From contig OU015501.1 of assembly GCA_907164885.2 (NCBI GenBank), positions 23,693,591-23,757,590 of the forward strand: a stretch of DNA of 64,000 nucleotides. Reading direction: 5' to 3'. Positions 12,501 to 22,300 of this stretch are shown here, one piece after another. Within the stretch, counting starts at the first letter, position 1, and each line of letters begins with the position of its first letter. The DNA is from Dolomedes plantarius. Taxonomy: Eukaryota; Arthropoda; Arachnida; Araneae; Dolomedidae. A program made the translations under genes and the position numbers. Below the pieces are notes generated by a model, which worked only from the letters and a program-made list of their open reading frames with translations, did not search any database and was not told the origin of the DNA.

Positions 12501-13381
12501 TTATTCTGCAATACCTTTTCTCTACCACTTCCGTTTTCATTAAAAATTAAATTTACTTCTTTGACGTTACAATTTAATTCATTTAAAGCACTTACAGACA
12601 ACAATAAATCATTTGACAACGTAGGTACCATAGCACATGTTATATAAATGGGTTCTTTAAATTTTAAATCATCTTCTACCTTTGTTAATGGTAAATTAAT
12701 TAATGGTGCTCTTAAACTCTGGCCGAAAGCACATGTTAACTCTACACTGCCATGAGGTGTTTTATACTTTTCGGGTACTAAACTACTTTTGACGACAGAT
12801 ATTTGCGTTCCAGAATCTGCAACACCGATTAGAATATTAGAATCTACTTTCAACTTAATCATTGGCAAAGTGTCAACAAAACTTCTTTCGTTTTCGTTTT
12901 CCGGGCTTACGTTAAAGTACTTGTCAGACGAAATGCGAGCGGTTAAAATACTATCATTTTTGACATCTTTATCTTTACCCCTTTCATAATTAACGTGTAA
13001 CAAAGTTCCATGATATTTTGACTTACATGAACCACATCGTTCTTTCGAATTGCAGTTTTTAGTTCTACAGCCCAATTTGTAACAGACAAAACAACGTTTC
13101 GCTTCTTTTAACTTTTCTTTTTTTTCCGTGGGAGTCAGCGGGCAACATTCAATCTCATGTGATTTATTGCAAAATAAACAACCCGATTCTCGAGCATCAA
13201 CCACAGATACCCGGTTCACCCTCTTTGACTCATCAATGCTATGCGGTTTGGCCTTGAATGGCGCCTTATATGTATAACAACTGTCGTTCCAACGCGAAAA
13301 TTTTCCGCCATTTTTTCCTGCGTCTAAATAAGCAGAATTTAAAGACTCTGTACGTTCCCGGCTTTCGATTTCAATTCTCAA
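9515..13381 (-). CDS. Pol: zinc knuckles, protease, integrase, RT, RNase H
   Basis: An open frame of about 1,288 codons counted from a TTG; it stays open upstream into the end of gag. Cys/His motifs lie at about residues 68-129 (C97/C100, then CGSC...H...LLH as in BEL/Pao gag). The retropepsin-like motif ADSGTQIS has its Asp at 189. The integrase has an HHCC finger (H441, H448, C478, C481) and catalytic D511, D570 and E606 (35-residue spacing). A GPY/F-like tail (WTGPATIV, about 748-780) follows. The RT has YIDD at 1014-1017 and VLPFGLRNA just before; the RNase H has YADAS (D1165) and SDHNPL (D1232). So integrase precedes RT, the reverse of the usual Gypsy order. No internal stop. An ATG is not visible at the start, so expression as a gag fusion by frameshifting is likely. 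Confidence 0.95.
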   Translation of the reverse strand: MRIEIESRERTESLNSAYLDAGKNGGKFSRWNDSCYTYKAPFKAKPHSIDESKRVNRVSVVDARESGCLFCNKSHEIECCPLTPTEKKEKLKEAKRCFVCYKLGCRTKNCNSKERCGSCKSKYHGTLLHVNYERGKDKDVKNDSILTARISSDKYFNVSPENENERSFVDTLPMIKLKVDSNILIGVADSGTQISVVKSSLVPEKYKTPHGSVELTCAFGQSLRAPLINLPLTKVEDDLKFKEPIYITCAMVPTLSNDLLLSVSALNELNCNVKEVNLIFNENGSGREKVLQNNEMKCDTPDNVAFYLIEDSDFNLQMLYDDRSENLSNISDAGNVYKCNDLVESIVESTIECCATMSKNVSKDDSVNKIDQNEISDSEKFRNEQKDDKSLQSCWQDAQKGINRFYVVDNFLYHRDKILGERVDQLVVPTSRRKRLLELAHSSLWGGHLRKKKTAERLKYSFYWPSMKTDIEEWCNSCVACQLQAKKRPFDEVPITPVSRPDEPFQVINVDLIGPMEPSSRGFKYVLCAVDQCTRWPEAIPLKTVTAKSTCDALLQIFTRTGIPKMVATDQGTNFTSALTKEFLKRLGSCPRFSTPGHPSSNGLVERFNAVLKGMIHHTMREYSEDWDKHIPFLLWAYREVPNATTGVSPFQMLYGRRPTGPLSILKSTWTDETLIPLGQLKSVTDYLNNLKTKLENSAEHAGLTAAGKQEAYAHYRNRKTRHKEFKEGDKVIVLIPDSDNKVYARWTGPATIVKRKNTYSYLVQLPDNGIRHIHANKIREFQASANNVGVIYDADVDFGEIENVPRITHLDPDPEVDLTHLEPSKRMDVIKILRKHSSLRSGVPRIAHVGEHNIKLKPGSVPKKQKPFRIPEALEEEVDRQIEELLQLGLIVPSESEYAHPVVCVSKKDGTVRLCVDYRYLNSQTETDSFPMKNATDLIYQVSKAKYITLIDLLKGYWQVKLNPDCRDLTSFVTHRGQYAFVVLPFGLRNAAATFQRTMNKTLSKHKEYAESYIDDVTIYSDDWNTHLKHLDAVMTTLEEANFTINFQKCDFAKGKIKFLGHIVGSGSHEPDPEKVQAIQNLEPPKTKKDVRSILGLLSYYRAYVPNFSDIARPLTTLTKRRAPNDVVWLNEHDVAFVNLKKAICNAPKCYSPNFKLPFIIYADASSYAVGACLAQKDEQAIEHPIAFASKKLTEVQEKYAVIEKEAYAVIFALKKFETYVFGSEIIIVSDHNPLKFLTNCASQSPRLQRWSLALQRFHATITYRKGKEHLNADSLSRLKADHWEDN

Positions 13382-13398
13382 AAAATCAATTAAATCTT

Positions 13399-14319
13399 CT
13401 ACATCAAAATTATCGTCAGACCCTTTTTTTTGCGCGAATATTCCAAAGCTATATCTTTTGGTATAGATTTCATCAATAAGGGAACTAATAAATTTCCAAA
13501 TGTTTCTGTTTTGACATTCAGGGAGTTTAAAGAACGTATTTGTATGTTAGCAGTGTCATATAATTCTCTTAATGCATAAATGTCACTCGAATTCTTAACC
13601 GGTTTTAGATTTAAGAGTTTTTGCATATGCATGCTAATCAAAATATCTTTTCGATTAAATTTGGCTTTCAGGAGCTTGATTGCTTCATCGTAATTCTCTG
13701 GGGTCAACGAAAATCCCTCAACGACTTTTAAAGCTGAACCTCCAAGTAAACTTATCAAGTAATTAAACTTATCAATCTTCGATAAATTCTGGTTTAGTTC
13801 TATTGACGTGTTATACGAATTATAAAATGTTTGCCATTCATATGGGTTGCCGAAAAATTTGTTCATTACAATTTTGGGCAGTCGAACACTTAGTTGTGGG
13901 GAAACATTTTGTTCATCGCTTTCTTTCTGTGAAGAAACGCTAGAATCTGTAGAATTGTCAATACTATTTTTCCCTTTCAGAAATTTAGAACCTCGGTACT
14001 TCCATCTTATTATTGTATCTTCGTATTCTTGAACTGTTTCAATTTCGGTTTCGATTTTATTTTCATCTATGAGTTCACAAATTTTACTATCTAAATCAGA
14101 CAAATTTTTAGATTTTAACCTTAGAAATTCTAGCTGCTCTTTCGTTTCAACATTGTTCTCAGCAATAGCAGTTTCAATCAATGAAGTAATTCTAGTGACG
14201 GCAGTTCGAACGATTTTTCTTTCTTTCTTAAATTTAGATAGCATTATTTTAAGATCATCGTTTGTTTTTGTTACGTTTTGAGCATTATTTACATCATCGT
14301 CCGCCATCGTTGCATGCAT
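13399..14319 (-). CDS. Gag of BEL/Pao type (DUF1759-like)
   Basis: 306 codons starting at ATG 14319, with a second ATG four codons on. The N-terminal third is rich in Lys, Glu and Leu and probably coiled coil. From about residue 145 the order PKIVMNKFFGNPYEWQTFYN, then FNYLISLLGGSALKVVEG, then YDEAIKLLKAKF matches the DUF1759 capsid-like domain of BEL/Pao elements. The frame ends at a TAG (13399-13401) shortly after an A8 run. The expected C-terminal part of the domain and the zinc knuckles continue in the -1 frame. It would form the particle that packages element RNA. Either this is a frameshift site or this copy carries a one-base homopolymer insertion. Confidence 0.85.
   Translation of the reverse strand: MHATMADDDVNNAQNVTKTNDDLKIMLSKFKKERKIVRTAVTRITSLIETAIAENNVETKEQLEFLRLKSKNLSDLDSKICELIDENKIETEIETVQEYEDTIIRWKYRGSKFLKGKNSIDNSTDSSVSSQKESDEQNVSPQLSVRLPKIVMNKFFGNPYEWQTFYNSYNTSIELNQNLSKIDKFNYLISLLGGSALKVVEGFSLTPENYDEAIKLLKAKFNRKDILISMHMQKLLNLKPVKNSSDIYALRELYDTANIQIRSLNSLNVKTETFGNLLVPLLMKSIPKDIALEYSRKKKGLTIILM
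13423..13429 (-). promoter_or_regulatory. Candidate -1 ribosomal slippery site A AAA AAG
   Basis: In the gag frame the - strand reads CGC AAA AAA AAG GGT, which contains the heptamer A AAA AAG in the correct phase. A -1 slip leads straight into the pol frame, which is open here. The same picture would arise from one extra A in the run of eight. Confidence 0.45.
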
Positions 14320-14431
14320 TAAATATGGATAACTTAAAGCTCTTACCTTGAAAAAGCTTCTCAGATGAACGTGTTTATCATTCAGTATATCCGTAAAAGT
14401 AAGTCCAGTTTATTTACATGACCCCTCTATA

Positions 14432-14439
14432 TGACACCA
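14432..14439 (-). promoter_or_regulatory. Candidate primer binding site
   Basis: TGGTGTCA lies three bases inside the 5' LTR on the - strand. It starts with TGG, complementary to a tRNA CCA end. From memory, tRNA-Leu often ends TGACACCA; the match does not clearly extend beyond 8 bases. Confidence 0.5.
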
Positions 14440-14442
14440 ATC

Positions 14443-14731
14443 TGTCGTAACCTGGCGTGGTTCTTTTGTCATGTACAACTGGACACATAAAATCTTCATT
14501 CGTAAACACAAAGACGAACGTTTATTGACGCAAACAAAAACACTCACACAAAACAACAGGATAGGAATAAAACAGAGACGTTCGTAAGGGGTCAGGCTAC
14601 CGCTTGTCGGTATGACCTGCGTGATTGAGTTTCTCCATTCAACTGAACTTAGGATGCGCTGTGCCGATAAATGGCGACAGGGTTATGCGCATGAGAGGCG
14701 GAGGGGCGCTATCATAGCCTCGTCCCTGACA
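14443..14731 (-). repeat. 5' LTR of the mosaic retrotransposon
   Basis: 289 bp, matching 8732-9020 except at 14660 (T). It should carry the element promoter; no individual promoter motif is assigned. Confidence 0.95.
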
Positions 14732-14925
14732 TGCTTCTTCGTTATTTTTTTCCAATTAAGATGCAGTAGAATCCCATGTGCTAAGCAAAGCGGAATTTAT
14801 AAAGATATTACCTAAGAATTATACGATTTCTTCACGAATTTTAAAAGAAAGAGATTTACTGTTGAATATTTACCATCAAAGCAATAATTTCTATCACGCA
14901 AGATAAACTCAATTAAAAAAAATTC

Positions 14926-15253
14926 TTAGGGGCGCTGTGGTACAGTTGGCAAAGGCAGCGGACAGTGATCTAAACGTCTCTGGTTCGATGCCGGTTTCTG
15001 ACAAATCCACCATCGTGTTCACTAATAGTGGTCGGGGCACGTAAAATATGTTGTGGCTGCAATGTCCTCCAAGTTTTCAAATTTGTCTCTGGAGGTGGGG
15101 TCAAGTGTTCTGGTCTCGTCGCTTGACTCGATTCAAAATTACGGGACCACGGGGCGGGGGGTAATGCTGGTCCATCTATACGGTGCTACCAGAAAAGTGA
15201 CCAGCATATGGCGGTAAGGATAATGTCCATCTGTCTGCCGCATTGGAAAAATA
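14926..15253 (+). mobile_element. tRNA-derived SINE, family 2, copy 1
   Basis: The head has an A-box-like CTGTGGTACAGTTGGCAAAG and a B-box-like GGTTCGATGCC. The 3' part (GGGGGTAATGCTGGTCC, CTATACGGTGCTACC, CCGCATTGGAAAAA) parallels the copy at 20008-20234. Ends in an A-rich tail. Confidence 0.65.
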
Positions 15254-15388
15254 ATCCTTTGTCTTCATTTGATATATTAAGATTTGTTCAGGCTTGAATT
15301 TATTGTCGAACGCTTCTCAAACCTCTATAAAATGTTAAAGCAAAGTGCATTGTTATCTCTACTGGCCGAATTACGATTGTTTACTTAA

Positions 15389-15948
15389 CCCTTCAGCGGG
15401 CGTGGCACAAAGTGCAACGTCTCTTTCAACCTTGATTATTCATTTTGTAATAAACTTTTACTTTTGAAACTGAAAATAATGATTCTGAGTTTTATGACAA
15501 GATATAAAATGTTGATAATATTGAGATATATCTATAATTAAAGGCCAAAGAATGCAGATAGAATCGCTTAATTTCAAAATTGTCCGGTTTGTTGGATCTA
15601 AGGACAACTTGCTACTTGATTCCTATTATGTCAAAAAACCTAAAAAACAACGAGATTGTCCATCTTCGTGATATGTGGGATACCGTGTAATAGCTGCACA
15701 TTTGATCGAGTACATCAATTCCTGCTTTTGTCGTACTGTAATCTAGTATAATCGCTGGTTTACCACGGTTAAATCACGACTAACAAATGAATGGAAAGGA
15801 ATACATGGGTCAGAAAATCAGACCTGCATTAGTAATGATGTAGCTATAAATAGAAACTGCTTAGAACATTCAAACCTTAGATGTAAAAACAAACCATTCA
15901 AAATTACGAAAATGTTGCCCTTTATACATGAGCGCGCCCACTGAAGGG
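15389..15948. mobile_element. piggyBac-like MITE, copy 1 (560 bp)
   Basis: Flanked by TTAA (15385-15388, 15949-15952). The ends begin CCCTTCAGCGGGCG and, inverted, CCCTTCAGTGGGCGCGC. The body matches 17790-18379 almost throughout in the same orientation, but lacks about 35 bp near the left end. No transposase. Confidence 0.8.
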
Positions 15949-15952
15949 TTAA

Positions 15953-17785
15953 TTTTTTAATTTAAATTGTACTTATGCCATGGTTGTTTTACTTCAGCGA
16001 AGTGAATTTAGTTCTTTCCTTCTATTTTATTGTTTTTCAAACTAAGCCCATGTTCCTTAAACAGTTTAGCTAAAAAATGTTCTAAAGTGAATATATGACT
16101 CTTTTTCCGAGGGTTTTATGTAAGAAAAAATATTTTTGCTGCCCCCAAAATATCAGGATATCTTGGAAACTTCTTAGATTTGAAATCATCTAGAGAAAAA
16201 GCTCTAGTTGCTAATTGTTCTGCTCGCGATATTCAAGACGTAACTATCACAGACGGACCCTTCTTTCGTTGTTTATTGAGACCTGGTGACCAGTAGATTA
16301 GATGGGCCTAGATAATGAAAGTTTATTAACATTCTTATCTAGGTTTAAAACCACTCTTAATGAATTTATAATTCATTAAGAGTGGTTTTAAACTTCCTTT
16401 TACCGATTAACTTAAATTATCTTTATCAAGTCGATGTAAATCTGAATCCTACCTCAGTTATTTGCAATCAAACAAAATTTTAAGCTCAGTTAATAAAAAT
16501 TATAATAATAAGAGATAAATAATACCCTGTTAAATAAAAGACGTCTAATAATCTATATACAATTTTTAAGAGAAGTATCATGCAATGTTAAAATATATAG
16601 TTTGGTCAAGAAAAGCAATGTTTGACAACTGTTGGAAAGTTAATTAGAACTATAAAAAGACCATGCTACACAAATAAAAGAGAAAGTTAATAATAGTGAG
16701 ATTTTGATTTATTCTTCCCGCTCCATAATACACTCACGTGAAGCTAAGTAGGTGTGATCTTTATTAATAAGGAATATTATCAGTCATTTGCCAGAACTGG
16801 ATATTGAATCAGGATTCCTTCCCCTCGAGGTGGATGTTTTATCAACTAAGTTAACCGGTAATTCTAAGAGTTTTCATTTTTAATACCTTCCATTTTATCT
16901 TACCTCCCTTTGTTTATGAGACAAGCAAGATGATAGCCTGTGCATTTTTAATTTATTCAAAGTTGCTACATTTTTTCTATCTCGATTTTTAATTGTATTT
17001 TGCTAGTCTAACGGCCCTTATCTCAAGGATTGAACGTGACTTTAACGACCGTTATTGAAGACCTGGAGTTGAATCCCGGCCTCCCTATCTCGTGGTGGTT
17101 GATGTACCAACCACGATATCCCAATCGTGTTAGGAGTTCTCATTTTGAATGTCTTTCCTCCTAGCCTACGTGCATTTTAGAAGCTATAGAGCAGTACAGT
17201 TTATTAAGTTTCGTTGATCTAAAAGCTATCGTTTTACAAATCTTTATAATAATTTATCCATTGATCTTTACAAAATTCCGTTGAGCAGTGAGTCGATATG
17301 GTTAAAACTTTATGATTAAAATTTTAATATTTTAAAATGCATTCCTAACATTAAACATTCTCAATTAGTTTAAAATATTCAGTCCTTGCTTATTTAACCA
17401 TCGTGCTGCACAATATGACAGTGGAGCATTTAAAATCAACCATCCTTACAAATCCTCTTGAAAGAGTTTCTATTTATTTTCTAATTATTTATAAAAAGAG
17501 TAAACCTCACCTCAGGCTTTGAATGAAGGTGACGAGTTAAAAATTATTGTAATTTTCCAACGTAGCAGAGCATTCATGTTTGTGTATTACCATTCAACGT
17601 TTTGTTATTTATTAGCATCTTGGTGTCACACCCTTAAGGATTCTTTTTGGATGTTTTCTCCGCTGCTTCTAGTATCAAGGACAAGATCACTCTACGCATT
17701 TCTGATTTTTGACATCATAAGTTACTCCAGTACTCCGGTCTAGCGAAGAGTAATATCTGTTGACCAGTAACTAGCTGCTGCTTCT
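15953..17785. other. Non-coding DNA between two MITEs
   Basis: AT-rich, no gene recognised. A perfect 23-bp hairpin lies at 16343-16393. A weak tRNA-like B-box (GGAGTTGAATCCCGG) near 17058 could be an old SINE head. Confidence 0.5.
16343..16393. repeat. Perfect hairpin, 23-bp arms, 5-nt loop
   Basis: Arm 16343-16365 (starts gtttaaaaccactctt) is the exact reverse complement of 16371-16393, with loop ttata at 16366-16370. Possibly a miniature transposon remnant; no T-run or gene context supports a terminator. Confidence 0.85.
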
Positions 17786-17789
17786 TTAA

Positions 17790-18379
17790 CCCTTCAGCGG
17801 GCGCATCAATTTTCGGAAAACCAACAGGCGCGCGTTGCACAAAGTGCAAATCTCTTTCAACCTTGATAATTCCTTTTGTAGTAAACTTTTTCTTTTTAAA
17901 TTGAAAATAATAATTCTGCGTTTTATGTCAAAACATAAAATGTTGATAATATTGAGATATATTTATAATTAAAGGTCAAAGAATGCAGATACAATCGCCT
18001 TATTTCAAAACTGTCCGGTTTAATGCATCTAAGGACAACTTGCGAATCGATTCCTATTATGTCCAAAAACCTAAAAAACCAATGAGATTGTCCATCTTCG
18101 TCATATGCGGGATACTGTGTAATAGCTGCACATTTGATCTACTACATCAACTCCTGCTTTTGTGGTATTGTAATCCAGTATAATCGCTGGTATACCACGG
18201 TTAAATCACGACTAACAATGAATGCAAAGGAATACAAGGGTCATAAAATCAGACCTGCATTAGAAAGGGTGTAGCTATAAATAGAAACTGCTTAGAACAT
18301 TCAATCCTTACTTGTAAAAACAAACCATTCAAAATTACGAAAATGTTGCACTTTATACATGGGCGCGCCCGCTGAAGGG
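17790..18379. mobile_element. piggyBac-like MITE, copy 2 (590 bp)
   Basis: Flanked by TTAA at 17786-17789 and 18380-18383. Inverted ends CCCTTCAGCGGGCGC are identical over at least 15 bp. Fuller than the copy at 15389-15948. The small open frame at 17983-18183 is part of the repeat and shows no domain. Confidence 0.85.
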
Positions 18380-18927
18380 TTAAATAAACAAGGATTATAA
18401 ATGTTTATAAATCCAACCTATATATATAAGTTAATCAACAGCAAAAAAAAAAGTTTTTCTTTTTCAATTAAAATACATACATTTTTAATTTTCAGCTTGC
18501 ATAATGACATAAAATGTAGGAAAAATGGATCTTATTACGGCGAATTACTTCTAGCGAATATCATTGAAACAGAAGAGTCATTGAAATGACGTCTACATAT
18601 CAGTTATTTAATGGAGCGAAATCTTCTGACTCTCCAGTCTGATAGATTTTTGTTGACAGCATCAATATTTTTTCATAAAATTTTGAGACGCGTCAAAATT
18701 AGACGAGGCTAAGTAGGCAGCTCAGTTTTCTGGGCTGCTTCCGCTTGCTCGAGGCAATACGCGAGATGGCCGTATCGCGGAGAAAGAAGAAATAACCAGA
18801 AAACAACGGATTCGAGTAGAAAAAAACAGAGGGTGAACTTTCGGGGACCACGTTGTTGGGTAACATTCTTTTCTCCAGACCTACATCTGGGGACACCGAT
18901 GACCGAGTGGCCCCATCGCTCGCATAT

Positions 18928-18935
18928 TATAAAGG
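18928..18935 (+). promoter_or_regulatory. TATA box, probable promoter of gene 1
   Basis: TATAAAGG sits in a GC-richer island (about 18690-19035) unlike the AT-rich surroundings. A start site is expected near 18958-18970. The next strong donor (CAACAG|GTAGGA) is about 100 bp downstream, so this looks like a TATA promoter with a short untranslated first exon. The next + strand coding gene with an acceptor just before its ATG is at 29199. Confidence 0.5.
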
Positions 18936-18959
18936 CCAGGGTCGCTGCAACCGGTCGCA

Positions 18960-19031
18960 AGTACACACATCACCGGCTGCCCTAAACATCACAGCATCTT
19001 CAATCGACTAGCTCAACGGATTAGACAACAG
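18960..19031 (+). other. Probable 5' untranslated exon of gene 1
   Basis: Runs from the expected start site to the donor AG|GTAGGA (GT at 19032-19033). It has no ATG, consistent with a leader exon. Splicing to the acceptor at 29197-29198 would give an intron of about 10 kb; this join is inferred. Confidence 0.4.
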
Positions 19032-20007
19032 GTAGGACATTTTACTTCTATTTTGGTACACAAACACTATCAAAAATGCCCCCTTTCACACTCATTCATA
19101 GCCTTCCGAAGTACATCAAATTTTGTACGACTTTAGGTAATGTACATAGGTTTGGAAGGTAGACATTAATAATTAAATTGCGTAATCAGTAATTAAATGA
19201 GCAGAGGGGTTGTTCCCTAGAAGAAGCTCACACGAATAAATAAAAAAAATCATGCCATCTTATATAAAAATATCTAATCCAAATAATGATTCAACTCTGC
19301 CTCTATTTGATTATAAAATTTTGATTTACTTCTCTATAATATTAAGAGGAAATCCTTTTACAAGAAAAAAAAGTTACTTTGAGTATCACAATATTACTTT
19401 TGTTTTATTCAAACTAAGAAAAAAAAAATGTATTACCTCTACGAGGATTAATTTTTTTCCATAACTTGGTCTTACGATACTGTTCCGTTTGGGAAGGATT
19501 TTTTTTCCTTCTATTTGTTCTAATCTTTTTTTTTAATCCTTTACGAAGGTTTTACACTTTGAATTGATTCTTGCTATATCTGTAATTCTAAATATGGTTA
19601 TAGAATAAGATTATTTATGTACTAATGTATGATGATTACTTCATACTTTCAACGTTTAAATTTTAGTTATTCGAATTGTAATAGTTTTAGTTTGGATGAT
19701 TCATTTTATTTTTATCATGAGCTTCCCGTATCTTTAGCAAACATGGCAAATTTTAAAACTGTAAGATTATCAGATAAGAGATTTTTTATCTTATAGAGGT
19801 ATTTTCTACTACTGTTGAATTATAAAACTGAACTTTACGGTTTAAAAATTTTTTTTCTTTATTACGTTTAACATTTCAATTATGGACATTTTCTTACACT
19901 CGATTATTGGCATGGAGGTAGCCTTTCGGAATCGGCTTTAAACAGTAGGTCCCGGTCTAATTAGCCCTCGTGTAGCTAAAATCGACCGTAGCGCTGCAAA
20001 CCAAACC

Positions 20008-20234
20008 TTTATTTTTTTCCCAATGCGGAGGCACTTGTCGTCAAACATTCGCGTATACTACTCCGCAATTTTACTGCCCATTTTATTGTGGGGGCACCAT
20101 ATAGGCGGACAGCATTACCCCCTATGAAGGGACTACACGGACGGAGGTATTTTTAGTGGCGTCACGCCAGGATTCGATCCGAGCACCCTCAGCACCGAAA
20201 TCCAGCTCGCTGTACCACAGGGCCGCCACAAGCC
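20008..20234 (-). mobile_element. tRNA-derived SINE, family 2, copy 2, with 14-bp target duplication
   Basis: The - strand head reads CCCTGTGGTACAGCGAGC (A-box) and GCTCGGATCGAATCC (B-box). The tail is GCATTGGGAAAAAAATAAA. Perfect direct repeats CTGCAAACCAAACC flank it at 19994-20007 and 20235-20248, proving target-primed insertion. The TGCTGAGGGTGCTCGGATCGAATCC part of the head is shared with SINE family 1. Confidence 0.85.
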
Positions 20235-21081
20235 CTGCAAACCAAACCAAACCTTACACTAGATTAATTCAAACTACGGGTTTTCGCTTTTTTGAGAGAA
20301 TTTTCTAACTTCTGTTACACGGTAATTAGAATTGTGTTGTGGGGTTAAAGTGTAGAATATATTTTTGCTACAAAAGTAATTTACTTTTGCTACAAAAGTA
20401 ATTAATTTATTTTTTAAAAAAGTAATAAAACTGAAATATACTTAGAGATTTATGCATTTAAAGATTTAACAACCGCTTTTCCAATTCTCAATAATAGAAA
20501 GGCCAGTATTCACTATTTCGGGGACGTTGACTCGTAAAATCAAATTTATTATGCTGGTTGTAAAAACTTGTATTTTATATTGTTGTTGACATTAATTCTT
20601 TGGAGTTATTGATAAGCAGTTTTAAAACTGTTAAGGGATATCATAATTATTTGCTGGCCCAGATTAGGAAAAAAACTTTCTTTGTAATGAAAATAAAAAT
20701 TGAAAACATGTATAATGAATCTTTAAAATTTTGAGTACAGCTTGTCATTTTAAGACATAATTTTAGGGGCATACAAAACTCCGCTTTCGAAATCTCGAAC
20801 ACTTTAGAGTGCAAATTAACAAACTAGTTTTGAAAAAAATTCGTAAATTTACAAAACTTTAATAAACTAATATATATATTTTAAATGGTAAATTCTAACA
20901 TGCAACATACGAGTAGATTAATGGAATGTTATGAAAATTTAACTCAGAGTACAACTATGTATGTACTACTGGGTAATTAAGTTTGAATCCTTATCTGTGT
21001 TAATGCCCTTGGTTTAAATGTTTAATTGTATACGAAATTTTCGCATTAAAAGAAAAATATTTCATAAATGTATGTGTACGA

Positions 21082-21082
<1 letters not shown>

Positions 21083-21151
<69 letters not shown>
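21083..21151. repeat. (AC)n(TA)n compound microsatellite
   Basis: (AC)n at 21083-21120 passes directly into (AT)n at 21121-21151. Confidence 0.95.
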
Positions 21152-21155
<4 letters not shown>

Positions 21156-22300
21156 CTTATAAATAAAATATTAGAGAAATTGAATTATTTAAATTTTTAA
21201 AATTGAAAATCATTTTATGCTTGCTATAAAACGGGCCATTTTATATTTAACTTTACTTGTCAGAAGCAAATTTGTAACGGCTTTCATTTGCTGTATTTCT
21301 ATCAACTGCGAAGTTCATTAGAATTGCACCTATAACACATCGTTGTAACAGAAACATTAATATGAATTCTAAAATAACCTAAACATGGTTTTTGGCAATC
21401 TTTCAAAGCCCGTAGAAATACAACCAATCACACAAACCGGATATCGAGCATTGAAAAAAATAAATTGCGTTGAAATTGGGCATTATTTATTAACTGTTAA
21501 TTGTTTGACATCTTTTTTCAGTATTTCGTTAGTTTCTGATTATAAAATTCAGCAAAAAAATATCAAATGACTATTAATGATAAAATACTATTGGAGTGAT
21601 AATGATCGTCAGCCTAGAAGGATACCTTTCTCTTAAATCTCATTCCATGCTTTCGAACATTTAAAAAATAATTTAAGTAAAACACAAAAGAGAGAGAGGT
21701 CTATTTATTATAATTAACAGTCATTTGAGCAATTATATTTTAGCCCTAATCTCATTCAGTTGGAGAAGTTTATTGATCTAATTGAACAGCACAAATTCGT
21801 ATCAAGGATATCTCTAGATTTTATTAGCACCTGTTACATCATACGTTGCTACACCCTGTTTTGAAATTAATCAAGGTCGACAGTCGACGAACTAAATCAG
21901 GAAGTTCGCTCTATAACTGAGCTTCTTTAATCCCTTTTCATATCATTACGGCGAATTAATATTAAAGATGTTGGGTCTTCCTTTCTCTGCCTATCGTTTA
22001 TTACTTCCAAATTCATCTTTTACGATCCTCCCTCCCCCTCCCCCCTCCATCCACTTTACCGACGCGGTTAATAAAACAAGCATTCATTTCAATCAATCAA
22101 GGTCAGTAGTCAATGAACTTGAGCAGGAAGCATTTGTTTCAGTTCTTCACCGCTATTTTTGATTACTATCTAGCAGATCCTGTTTTCAGACATCCGTAAT
22201 AACGGACTGAAATAAAGATTGCGATTTGGATGATGATTAAGATCTGAAATAATATTCCAGTCTTTTAAGTGTATCACATAGTCCAATTCGTTATCTAGAA

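Larger units (their letters stand above)
8732..14731 (-). mobile_element. Complete mosaic LTR retrotransposon, 6,000 bp
   Basis: Two 289-bp LTRs (TG...CA ends) bracket gag and pol on the - strand. The 5-bp target duplication TGCTT is at 8727-8731 and 14732-14736. A polypurine tract abuts the 3' LTR and a primer-binding-site candidate abuts the 5' LTR. The two LTRs differ at one position by eye (C at 8949, T at 14660), so the insertion is recent. Gag, zinc knuckles and protease look like BEL/Pao, while integrase, RT and RNase H look like Ty3/Gypsy. Integrase lies before RT, an order described for Gmr1-like Gypsy elements. No env-like frame. Everything needed for retrotransposition is present except that gag and pol are out of frame by one. 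Confidence 0.95.
19032..22300. other. Probable first intron, left part
   Basis: AT-rich, no coding exon recognised. Holds SINE family 2 copy 2 (20008-20234) and a compound (CA)n(TA)n microsatellite (21083-21151). Confidence 0.4.
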
